Under the pieces are notes generated by a model. It had not been told where the DNA came from and did no database searches. It saw only the letters and a program-made list of their open reading frames with translations. Shown piece by piece: positions 1-5,040 of a DNA stretch of 6,580 nt. The position numbers and the translations under genes are program-made. The stretch is from Tannerella sp. (GTDB taxonomy: Bacteria > Bacteroidota > Bacteroidia > Bacteroidales > Tannerellaceae). Every line of letters starts with the position of its first letter. Within the stretch, counting starts at the first letter, position 1. The stretch spans positions 1-6,580 of the forward strand of contig JAISOP010000310.1 of NCBI GenBank assembly GCA_031275525.1, in the 5' to 3' direction.

Positions 1-176
1 GTTAGTGAGGAATTGAGAATGGAGAATGGAGAATGAATGCTAACCTCTCCCCCAACCCCTCTCCACAGGGAGAGGGGAGAGTTGCATCGGTTTACGACGC
101 TTGCTACAATCCTTCATTCTCAATTCCTCACTAACCACTAACCACTAACCACTAACCACTAACCACTAACCACTAC
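1..176. repeat. Inverted-repeat element with ACTAACC heptamer tract (copy 1)
   Basis: The left arm (1-39) holds GTTAGTGAGGAATTGAGAAT, two GGAGAAT repeats and GAATG. The right arm (about 112-136) carries its near-complement, ATTCTCAATTCCTCACTAAC. Between them lies a GC-rich hairpin (56-77). The right arm continues into six exact CACTAAC heptamers (129-170) plus a partial seventh. The same motifs recur at 4921-5040, so this is a dispersed intergenic element and not a one-off. It has no open reading frame of note and no transposase. The left arm starts at the window edge and may extend further. A non-autonomous MITE-like element or a repetitive extragenic palindrome are both possible. Confidence 0.75.
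56..77. repeat. GC-rich hairpin inside the left inverted repeat
   Basis: CCCCTCTCC (56-64), loop ACAG, GGAGAGGGG (69-77): a perfect 9-bp stem. It sits between the arms of the larger inverted repeat. No T-run follows on either strand, so it is not a convincing intrinsic terminator. Confidence 0.7.
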
Positions 177-179
177 TAT

Positions 180-340
180 CCCGCACGTGCGGGCTAAGCC
201 ACCCCGCATGTGCGGGCTAAGCTACCCCGCGCGTGCGACATAGCCTAAGTCGCATGTGTGACTTAGGCTATGTCACATGTGTGACTTAGGCTATGTCACA
301 TGTGTGACTTAGGCTATGTCACATGCGCGACTTAGGCTGG
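180..340. repeat. Seven-unit 23-bp palindromic tandem array
   Basis: Seven contiguous 23-bp units start at 180, 203, 226, 249, 272, 295 and 318. Each has a 14-bp palindromic core and a 9-bp linker. Cores change in step: CCCGCACGTGCGGG in unit 1 (a perfect palindrome), CCCGCATGTGCGGG in unit 2, a hybrid CCCGCGCGTGCGAC in unit 3, GTCGCATGTGTGAC in unit 4, GTCACATGTGTGAC in units 5-6, and GTCACATGCGCGAC in unit 7. A perfect 15-bp inverted repeat, 237-251 with 260-274, spans units 3-5. The array lies 43 bp past the stop codon of the leftmost minus-strand gene, so it would be in the 3' region of that operon transcript. Function is unknown; a REP/BIME-like role in mRNA 3'-end stability or DNA architecture is inference. 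Confidence 0.85.
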
Positions 341-355
341 GAATCCTGTATTCCC
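339..355 (-). other. Short hairpin just past the operon stop codon
   Basis: GGGAAT, 5-base loop, ATTCCC: a perfect 6-bp stem 28 bp beyond the stop of the zinc dehydrogenase gene. No T-run follows on the minus strand, so it is a weak terminator candidate at best. Together with the adjacent 23-bp hairpin array it may form the 3' end structure of the operon mRNA. Confidence 0.3.
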
Positions 356-383
356 TAATATATGCAATAGGCTATAAGGCGGC

Positions 384-1409
384 TTACTCGAAGGAAATCA
401 GTATGCGGAAGACCTTTCCGGGGCTGGATTTCCATCGCTCCAGCGCTTCCTGTGCCTGTTCGGGCGGGTAGATGCCGCTAATCAGTGCGTCTTCCGGACA
501 GTGGCCCCGCCCGAGGTACTCCATCACCGCACGGAAGTCTTCCGGTAACGCATTGCGCGCGCCGCGGATGTCCATTTCCTTTTGTACAAAGAGTTTGGTC
601 TCGAAGGCGATCTCTGTTTTGGCGTAGCCGATGCAGGCTACACGACCGGTGAAGGACACTTCGTCCACCGCCATCCGGTACGTAGCCGGCGCTCCCACGG
701 CTTCGATCACCACGTCCGGGCCTGCGCCGTTCGTGAGGTCCTGCAGGCGGGCGTGTATGTCTTCCGTCCCGGAACAGAGGGTATATGCAGCGCCTAACTG
801 CCCGGCCAGCGCCAGCTTGCTTTCGTCCACGTCCACCGCAATCACCCTTGCGCCGCGAATGTGGGAACGAATCAGTGCGCCCAGGCCTATCATGCCGCAA
901 CCGATTATCATCACCGTGTCCAGGTCGGTGACCTGCGCCCGGGATACGGCATGGAATCCTACGCTTAGCGGTTCCACCAGGGCCAATGCCTTCTTGGAGA
1001 GCGTGTGTTCCCTGTCCGTGATGATCTTTTCCCAGGGGAGGGCCATGAATTCCGTCATGGCGCCGTCGCGCTGTACGCCCAGGGTTTGGTTGTAGCGGCA
1101 GGCGTTGGGACGGCCGTTCCGGCAGGAGGAGCAGTGTCCGCAGGCTGTGTAGGGGTTGACGGTGCACAGCCTGCCCGGTTGGATATGCTCCGGGACGCCT
1201 TCGGAGCGTTCTGTGATTTCCGCACTGATTTCGTGTCCCGGGACGACCGGCAGGCGTGCCATCGGGTTTTTACCTGAATAGGTGTTCAGGTCGGAGCCGC
1301 AAAACCCGGTGTGGTTTATTTTTACTAATACTTCCCCCGGCTTGATTCCCGGCAGGGGGAGGTGAATGACTTTTACCTCGCCGGGTTGAATGATTTGTAC
1401 TGCTTTCAT
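384..1409 (-). CDS. Zinc-dependent MDR dehydrogenase, probable L-galactonate 5-dehydrogenase
   Basis: Cytoplasmic NAD-linked medium-chain dehydrogenase, 341 aa from the chosen ATG. Catalytic zinc ligands are visible: Cys37 (GFCGSD), His59-Glu60 (PGHE) and Glu146 (VEPLS). The structural zinc site is complete (Cys90, 93, 96, 104). The Rossmann motif GCGMIG starts at Gly170, and Asp193 at the end of the second strand favours NAD+ over NADP+. These features place it in the COG1063 alcohol/sorbitol dehydrogenase family. As last gene of an operon with an L-galactose dehydrogenase-like reductase and a lactonase, it most likely oxidises L-galactonate to D-tagaturonate, as Bvu0222 does in Bacteroides vulgatus (recalled literature). 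An in-frame GTG at 1433 would add eight residues (MQSITKNP), but the family N-terminus MKAVQIIQPGEV favours 1409. Fold and zinc sites are certain; the substrate is inferred from context and could be another polyol or aldonate. Confidence 0.88.
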   Translation of the reverse strand: MKAVQIIQPGEVKVIHLPLPGIKPGEVLVKINHTGFCGSDLNTYSGKNPMARLPVVPGHEISAEITERSEGVPEHIQPGRLCTVNPYTACGHCSSCRNGRPNACRYNQTLGVQRDGAMTEFMALPWEKIITDREHTLSKKALALVEPLSVGFHAVSRAQVTDLDTVMIIGCGMIGLGALIRSHIRGARVIAVDVDESKLALAGQLGAAYTLCSGTEDIHARLQDLTNGAGPDVVIEAVGAPATYRMAVDEVSFTGRVACIGYAKTEIAFETKLFVQKEMDIRGARNALPEDFRAVMEYLGRGHCPEDALISGIYPPEQAQEALERWKSSPGKVFRILISFE

Positions 1410-1439
1410 TGGATTCTTGGTTATACTTTGCACAGTTGG

Positions 1440-1484
1440 TTTAAGTCCTTTAGGGCTTTTAGGTCTGTTAGGGCTTTTAAGCCC
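1440..1484. repeat. Five-unit 9-bp tandem repeat in intra-operon gap
   Basis: Five degenerate 9-mers follow each other: TTTAAGTCC, TTTAGGGCT, TTTAGGTCT, GTTAGGGCT, TTTAAGCCC. The last two create a small inverted repeat, GGGCTTTTAAGCCC (1471-1484), with 6-bp arms. The tract lies in the 130-bp space between the lactonase stop (1540) and the dehydrogenase start (1409), wide compared with the 5-bp gap upstream. No -7 box is visible here, so the dehydrogenase is probably read from the operon promoter. The hairpin could lower expression of the third gene, which is inference. Confidence 0.7.
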
Positions 1485-1539
1485 CGGGGGAACCGAACTG
1501 CACGGAAGCGGTCATGCACCAAACAGGGGGAGGGGGGCT

Positions 1540-2457
1540 TCATTCGGACATGTTTTTGATGTAGGGCAATTCTATCAGGTGGCCGAATGGGTAGAACTGC
1601 CTTGCATTCTCTCCAAGGAAGCGTCTTTTTTCTTCCTCCGTGAGCAGTTTGGACTTGAGTACGAAGTCGTAGGACATCCGGTAGGTGATGGCCGTGATGG
1701 TGCGCGGGTAGTCCGATCCCCACATCAGTTTTTCCATTCCTACCAGCGAGGCGGCTTCCCGGATGGCCCAGATGGCTCCGGTGAAGGGGTAGAACTCGTC
1801 GTTGAAAAGCCAGGTGATGCCGCCCGATTCTATCCGCACGTTCGGGTGCCTCGCCAGGCTGATTTGCTCCTGCCAGCCGGGACGGGTGACCATCCCGAAG
1901 TGTCCCACGGCTATCCGCAGGCGGGGACATTCGGCGATGATTTCCTCCATTTCCCCTACCTGCGTTTTCCCCGGCGCCAGGTCGATGGAGAGGAAGAGGT
2001 CGTTGGCTTCCATGTATTTGAACATCCGCATCATTTCGTTGCCGGTGAGATAGACCCTGCGGTCGGGCAGGATCAGGCGTTCGGCCGGGAGTTTGATTCC
2101 CCGGAAACCGTTTGCGGCCAGTTCCACCGCCTGGTCCGCATAACCGGGCCGGCGGGCGTCCACCAGGCCGCAACAGAGGAAACGGCCGGGATGGTTCCGC
2201 TGTACCTCCTGCAGGTAGTCGTTTTGCTGGCCGTCGATGTATTCCTGGGTAATCACGGCGGCCGAGACTTGCGCGTAGTCCATGTTGGAGAGGAGAATCT
2301 CCGCCGTGTTGCGTCCGTCGAGGATAAAGGGCGGCAGCATCTGCCGTACTTCGCCCATGAACAGCGACCGTCCGTTGTCGAGGCTCCGTATCTCCAGGCC
2401 GTTCACTTGCGTGTCCTGGCGCAGCCAGAGGTGCGCGTGTGCATCAATGATCGTCAT
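1540..2457 (-). CDS. Amidohydrolase-fold sugar lactonase, probable L-galactonolactonase
   Basis: Cytoplasmic lactonase of the amidohydrolase-2 (COG3618, L-fuconolactonase-like) family, 305 aa. The TIM-barrel metal-site motifs are present: His7-x-His9 in the first strand (DAHAHLW), His186 in VGHFG, and Asp249 in WGSDYPRT near the last strand. The C-terminal LGENARQFY (281-289) matches the usual family ending. It most likely opens L-galactono-lactone to L-galactonate, the step carried out by Bvu0220 in B. vulgatus (recalled literature). The ATG at 2457 is chosen because family proteins begin right at the IDAHxHxW strand; the open frame runs another 90 codons upstream, but those lie inside the reductase gene and look like out-of-frame translation. 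The start is only 5 bp from the reductase stop, indicating translational coupling. L-fuconolactone or L-rhamnonolactone are alternative substrates; the zinc dehydrogenase next door argues for L-galactonate. Confidence 0.88.
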   Translation of the reverse strand: MTIIDAHAHLWLRQDTQVNGLEIRSLDNGRSLFMGEVRQMLPPFILDGRNTAEILLSNMDYAQVSAAVITQEYIDGQQNDYLQEVQRNHPGRFLCCGLVDARRPGYADQAVELAANGFRGIKLPAERLILPDRRVYLTGNEMMRMFKYMEANDLFLSIDLAPGKTQVGEMEEIIAECPRLRIAVGHFGMVTRPGWQEQISLARHPNVRIESGGITWLFNDEFYPFTGAIWAIREAASLVGMEKLMWGSDYPRTITAITYRMSYDFVLKSKLLTEEEKRRFLGENARQFYPFGHLIELPYIKNMSE

Positions 2458-2462
2458 AGCGT

Positions 2463-3395
2463 TTAACTGTTCAGCCAGGTATCCCGGAAACGCGGTGCGA
2501 GGATGGCGCGTACTTCGCGCAGCAGGTCTTGGTCGAGGGGTTCCCTGGCCCAGCGGATGTTGTTCAGGACGGCTTCGGGACGGGTGGTGCTGAAGAGCGT
2601 GGTGGCAATGCGCGGATTGCCGGCGGCATAGCTCAGGGCCAGTGGTTCGATGGATGTCCCTTTGGATCGGCAATACGCTGCCGCCTTTTGGCAGACGTGC
2701 TGCAAGGGCCGGGGCGCGGGATGCCATTCGGGAGCGCCCCTTGTGGTCAGCAGTCCCATGGCAAAGGGCGATGCGTTGATGACACCGACGCCTTGGGCTT
2801 CAAAGTAATCCAGGTAATCGGCCAGGGCGTCATCGTTCAGGCAGTAGTGGCAGAAGGAAAGGATGCTTTCGACCGTGCCCGGCGGAACGTGGTCGATGAC
2901 GTATTGGAAGTGCCGGAGGGTCAGGTTGGTAATTCCCACGTGCCGGGCGATCCCGCGGTCGCGCAATTCGACCAGGGCCGGCAGGGTTTCGTTGCACACC
3001 TGCTCCAGGTCGGCAAATTCAATGTCGTGGACGTTAATCAAATCCACGTAATCGACCTGCAGGCGTTCCATGCTTTCATACACGCTTGCGGTTGCCCGCG
3101 CCCCCGAATAGTCCCAGAGGTTGAGGCCGTCCTTGCCGTAGCGCCCGACTTTGGTGGAAAGGTAGTAGCGTTGCCGGTCGATGCCTTTCAGGGCTTTGCC
3201 CAGCAGTGTTTCGGCTTTCAGGTGGCCGTAATAGGGGGACACGTCGATGAAGTTAATGCCGTTCTCGAGCGCCGTATAGACGGTGCGTATCCCGTTTTCT
3301 TCCTTCAGCGAATGAAACACGCCGCCCAGCGAAGAAGCGCCCAGGCTGACGGACGATAAAGACATTCCCGTCTTTCCTAATTCTCTATATTCCAT
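2463..3395 (-). CDS. Aldo/keto reductase family, probable L-galactose 1-dehydrogenase
   Basis: First gene of the operon, 310 aa, a cytoplasmic NAD(P)-dependent aldo/keto reductase-fold enzyme. The catalytic tetrad is visible as Asp51, Tyr56 (DVSPYYG), Lys82 (STKVGRYG) and His123 (NVHDIEF). Several stretches closely match plant L-galactose dehydrogenase as I recall it: VPPGTVESILSFCHY (170-184), GVGVINASPFAMGLLT (202-217) and PEWHPA (222-227). The expected reaction is L-galactose to L-galactono-1,5-lactone, as for Bvu0219 of B. vulgatus. Related enzymes also oxidise L-fucose, which differs only in lacking the 6-hydroxyl, so dual activity is possible. The ATG at 3395 is preceded by a TACTTTTG -7 box (3415-3422), giving a short leader. 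It is transcribed divergently from the AraC-type regulator and coupled at its 3' end to the lactonase. Family assignment is firm; substrate is well supported but not proved. Confidence 0.9.
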   Translation of the reverse strand: MEYRELGKTGMSLSSVSLGASSLGGVFHSLKEENGIRTVYTALENGINFIDVSPYYGHLKAETLLGKALKGIDRQRYYLSTKVGRYGKDGLNLWDYSGARATASVYESMERLQVDYVDLINVHDIEFADLEQVCNETLPALVELRDRGIARHVGITNLTLRHFQYVIDHVPPGTVESILSFCHYCLNDDALADYLDYFEAQGVGVINASPFAMGLLTTRGAPEWHPAPRPLQHVCQKAAAYCRSKGTSIEPLALSYAAGNPRIATTLFSTTRPEAVLNNIRWAREPLDQDLLREVRAILAPRFRDTWLNS

Positions 3396-3414
3396 GAGAC
3401 CTCTTGTTTTCCTG

Positions 3415-3422
3415 CAAAAGTA
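3415..3422 (-). promoter_or_regulatory. Promoter -7 box of the L-galactose operon
   Basis: On the minus strand this reads TACTTTTG, an exact match to the Bacteroidota -7 consensus TAnnTTTG, 19 bases before the ATG at 3395. No good TTTG -33 element is seen at the usual spacing; the nearest TTG is 25 bases upstream. A weak -33 region would fit a promoter that needs an activator, here plausibly the divergent AraC-type protein (inference). Confidence 0.65.
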
Positions 3423-3453
3423 GCGCTTTCGCGCGAGGGGGTATTAGCAAGAT

Positions 3454-3468
3454 GTATGCAATATATAC
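3454..3468. promoter_or_regulatory. Imperfect palindrome between divergent promoters, candidate operator
   Basis: GTATGCAATATATAC: the outer four bases of each arm pair exactly (GTAT/ATAC), with two mismatches inside. It lies in the AT-rich centre of the 121-bp divergent intergenic region, upstream of both -7 boxes, where an AraC-type activator would be expected to bind. AraC proteins more often use direct repeats, so this is only a candidate. Confidence 0.3.
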
Positions 3469-3489
3469 TCTGATATCGACTTTAATGCG

Positions 3490-3497
3490 TACTTTTG
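3490..3497 (+). promoter_or_regulatory. Promoter -7 box of the AraC-family gene
   Basis: TACTTTTG on the plus strand, identical to the -7 box facing the other way at 3415-3422, and 19 bases before the ATG at 3517. The implied leader is very short. No clear -33 TTTG is seen at normal spacing. Confidence 0.6.
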
Positions 3498-3516
3498 GAT
3501 ACCGGAAAATAAGGGT

Positions 3517-4383
3517 ATGGAAATGAAGGAAAAAGAAACTACGGAACTGACTTTGCTCAATGTCGGGTATGCCGTCCACCAGGCCGACTGGAACTACAAG
3601 CATGTGAACAGTCCGTTTGCGCGGATTTATCTGGTTGCGGAAGGGAAGGCGAAACTGCATGTGATAGACGGCGTGTACGAACTGACGCCCTCGCACCTGT
3701 ACCTGATTCCGCCCTTTACGTTGCACAGCTACGAGTGCGACAACTATTACGCCCTGTATTATATTCATGTTTACGGGAACCAGTTCTCGAGCCAGCGGCT
3801 GCTGGAGGACTACCACTTTCCGGTCGAACGGGAGACTACTCCGCTGGATGCCTTGCTGGTCAAGCGGCTGCTGGAAATCAATCCCGGAAGGGAGTTGAAA
3901 GAGTATGACCCGTCCGATTACGACAATTCTTCTACGCTGCTGAAAAACCTTGCGCTTTATTCCCGCACGCCGGCCTACGTGATGTTCGAGACGCGGGGAA
4001 TCCTCTTTCAACTGTTTTCCCGTTTCTTCAAGGATGCATTACCGAAACACCGGATTACCGACCGTATCCGTAAAACACTGCATTACATCCGTGAACATAT
4101 TGACCGCCCTATTCATACCGACGAGTTGGCAGACATTTGCTGTCTTTCCAAAGACCATTTCATCCGGCTGTTCAGGAAGGAGATGCACGTGACGCCTGTT
4201 CAGTACATTAACCAGAAAAAAATCGAAAAGGCGCAACGAATGATTATCATGGGCAACAGGTCCATGAAGGACATTGCCTATTGTCTTTCGTTCGACAATG
4301 TGTCCTATTTCAACCGTCTTTTCAAGAGATACACGGGAATGACGCCGGTGAAATACCGCCAAACGATTCATATCCCGGGATGA
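3517..4383 (+). CDS. AraC-family transcriptional regulator, probable L-galactose operon regulator
   Basis: 288 aa, cytoplasmic DNA-binding protein. Residues 30-100 look like an AraC-type cupin sensor: a run of short strands with LHVIDGVYELTPSHLYLIPP (47-66), a turn, FTLHSYECDNYYALYYIHVYG. Residues 180-283 form the AraC/XylS double helix-turn-helix: first helix pair around THTDELADICCLSKDHFIRLF-like positions 199-219, second at SMKDIAYCLSFDNVSYFNRL (249-268), and the diagnostic YTGMTPVKYR ending (272-281). It is divergently transcribed from the L-galactose-type operon with 121 bp between start codons, and this arrangement is the main reason to link it to that pathway. The effector is not deducible; L-galactose or its lactone is the natural guess. 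The ATG at 3517 follows the -7 box at 3490-3497; a second in-frame ATG at codon 3 is possible. It ends 15 bp from the convergent AsnC-type gene. Confidence 0.9.
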   Translation: MEMKEKETTELTLLNVGYAVHQADWNYKHVNSPFARIYLVAEGKAKLHVIDGVYELTPSHLYLIPPFTLHSYECDNYYALYYIHVYGNQFSSQRLLEDYHFPVERETTPLDALLVKRLLEINPGRELKEYDPSDYDNSSTLLKNLALYSRTPAYVMFETRGILFQLFSRFFKDALPKHRITDRIRKTLHYIREHIDRPIHTDELADICCLSKDHFIRLFRKEMHVTPVQYINQKKIEKAQRMIIMGNRSMKDIAYCLSFDNVSYFNRLFKRYTGMTPVKYRQTIHIPG

Positions 4384-4398
4384 AGGGGGGGCACGCCT

Positions 4399-4857
4399 TC
4401 ACAGGGTGAACGGGATTTCTCTTTTCAGGCTTTCACAGAGGGAAATGAGTGTTTCGGTTTCGGTTACGCCCGGAATTTCCTGTATTTTTCCGTTCAAGAG
4501 TTCCATCAGGTGTTCGTTGTCGCGGGCATAGAGTTTAATCATCATGGAATAGGGTCCGGTGGTAAAATTGATTTCCACGATTTCCAGTATCTTTTCCAGT
4601 TGCGGCACTACGTCCTTGTACATGGAACCTCGCTCGAGCTTGACGCCGATATAGGTACAAGTATTGTACCCCAGTATTTTGGGATTGATATAATACCCGG
4701 AACCTAATATAACGTGCATGTCCATCAAGCGTTGTACCCGCTGGTGAATGGCCGCACGCGACACACCGCAGGCTTCCGCAACTTCCTTGAACGGCATTCG
4801 TGCATTCTTTGAAATAATGCCCAGTATCTGCCGGTCTAATTTGTCAATCTTTTCCAT
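4399..4857 (-). CDS. Lrp/AsnC-family transcriptional regulator
   Basis: 152 aa, the usual length of a single-domain-pair Lrp/AsnC protein. Residues 4-52 are the AsnC helix-turn-helix: KIDKLDRQILGIISKNAR, then FKEVAEACGVSRAAIHQRV with VSRAAIHQRVQRL as recognition helix. Residues 65-145 form the RAM effector-binding and oligomerisation domain, with the conserved Gly101 in TTGPYSMMIKLYARDNEHL and the IPGVTETETLISL segment (128-140). Such proteins form octamers or similar assemblies and sense amino acids; nothing here tells which ligand. A TACTTTTG -7 box lies at 4886-4893. It converges on the AraC-type gene with a 15-bp gap and is transcribed away from the divergent promoter, so a role in L-galactose use is not implied. 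Autoregulation is common in the family but no operator is visible. Confidence 0.93.
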   Translation of the reverse strand: MEKIDKLDRQILGIISKNARMPFKEVAEACGVSRAAIHQRVQRLMDMHVILGSGYYINPKILGYNTCTYIGVKLERGSMYKDVVPQLEKILEIVEINFTTGPYSMMIKLYARDNEHLMELLNGKIQEIPGVTETETLISLCESLKREIPFTL

Positions 4858-4885
4858 TTCTATTGTTACATAGCTAAATCGCTAC

Positions 4886-4893
4886 CAAAAGTA
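4886..4893 (-). promoter_or_regulatory. Promoter -7 box of the AsnC-family gene
   Basis: Minus strand reads TACTTTTG, an exact TAnnTTTG match, 28 bases before the ATG at 4857. It is preceded by an A-rich stretch (complement of the T-run at 4899-4905) but no clear -33 TTTG at normal spacing. Confidence 0.6.
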
Positions 4894-4919
4894 CAACCTT
4901 TTTTTGAATATCCCGACAG

Positions 4920-5040
4920 AATGAATGGAGAATGAATCAGTGGTTAGTGGTTAGTGGTTAGTGGTTAGTGAAAAACGCCCACTTATCACTAACCACTAAC
5001 CACAAACCGCTAACCACTAATTCTCAATTCTCCATTCATT
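4920..5040. repeat. Inverted-repeat element with GTGGTTA heptamers (copy 2)
   Basis: Outer arms AATGAATGGAGAAT (4920-4933) and ATTCTCCATTCATT (5027-5040) are exact complements over 14 bp. After a short unpaired part, four GTGGTTA heptamers (4940-4967) face degenerate CACTAAC heptamers (4987-5020) across a 16-base loop, so the transcript could fold into a hairpin with about 45 base pairs. The arm and heptamer sequences are shared with the element at 1-176, but the GC-rich core of that copy is missing here. It directly abuts the stop codon of the exported-protein gene (5041) and could act as its transcript end structure, although no T-run follows on the minus strand. Confidence 0.8.

Noticed and set aside
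180..340. Possible CRISPR array
   Set aside because: The 23-bp units follow each other with no unique spacers, and no cas gene is in the window.
1410..1433. GTG start adding eight residues to the zinc dehydrogenase
   Set aside because: The ATG at 1409 gives the family-typical MKAVQ N-terminus; the extension cannot be fully excluded.
1390..2466. 358-codon plus-strand open frame
   Set aside because: It is antisense to the lactonase and part of the dehydrogenase gene, has no recognisable domain, and the minus-strand genes carry full motif sets.
2458..2727. 90-codon N-terminal extension of the lactonase
   Set aside because: It lies within the reductase gene, is rich in Arg, Pro and His as out-of-frame translation tends to be, and the family starts at IDAHAHLW.
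2529..3359. 276-codon plus-strand open frame
   Set aside because: It lies wholly antisense to the aldo/keto reductase, with no recognisable motifs.
384..3395. Non-phosphorylative L-fucose pathway
   Set aside because: The reductase and lactonase would fit, but there is no fuconate dehydratase, and the third gene is a zinc dehydrogenase as expected for L-galactonate. Side activity on L-fucose remains possible.
3385..4011. 208-codon minus-strand open frame
   Set aside because: It is antisense to the AraC-family gene and covers the divergent promoter region; no family resemblance.
4899..4905. T-run as an intrinsic terminator for plus-strand transcription
   Set aside because: No stem precedes it, and the nearest plus-strand gene ends more than 500 bp upstream; it is better read as the A-rich part of the AsnC-type promoter.
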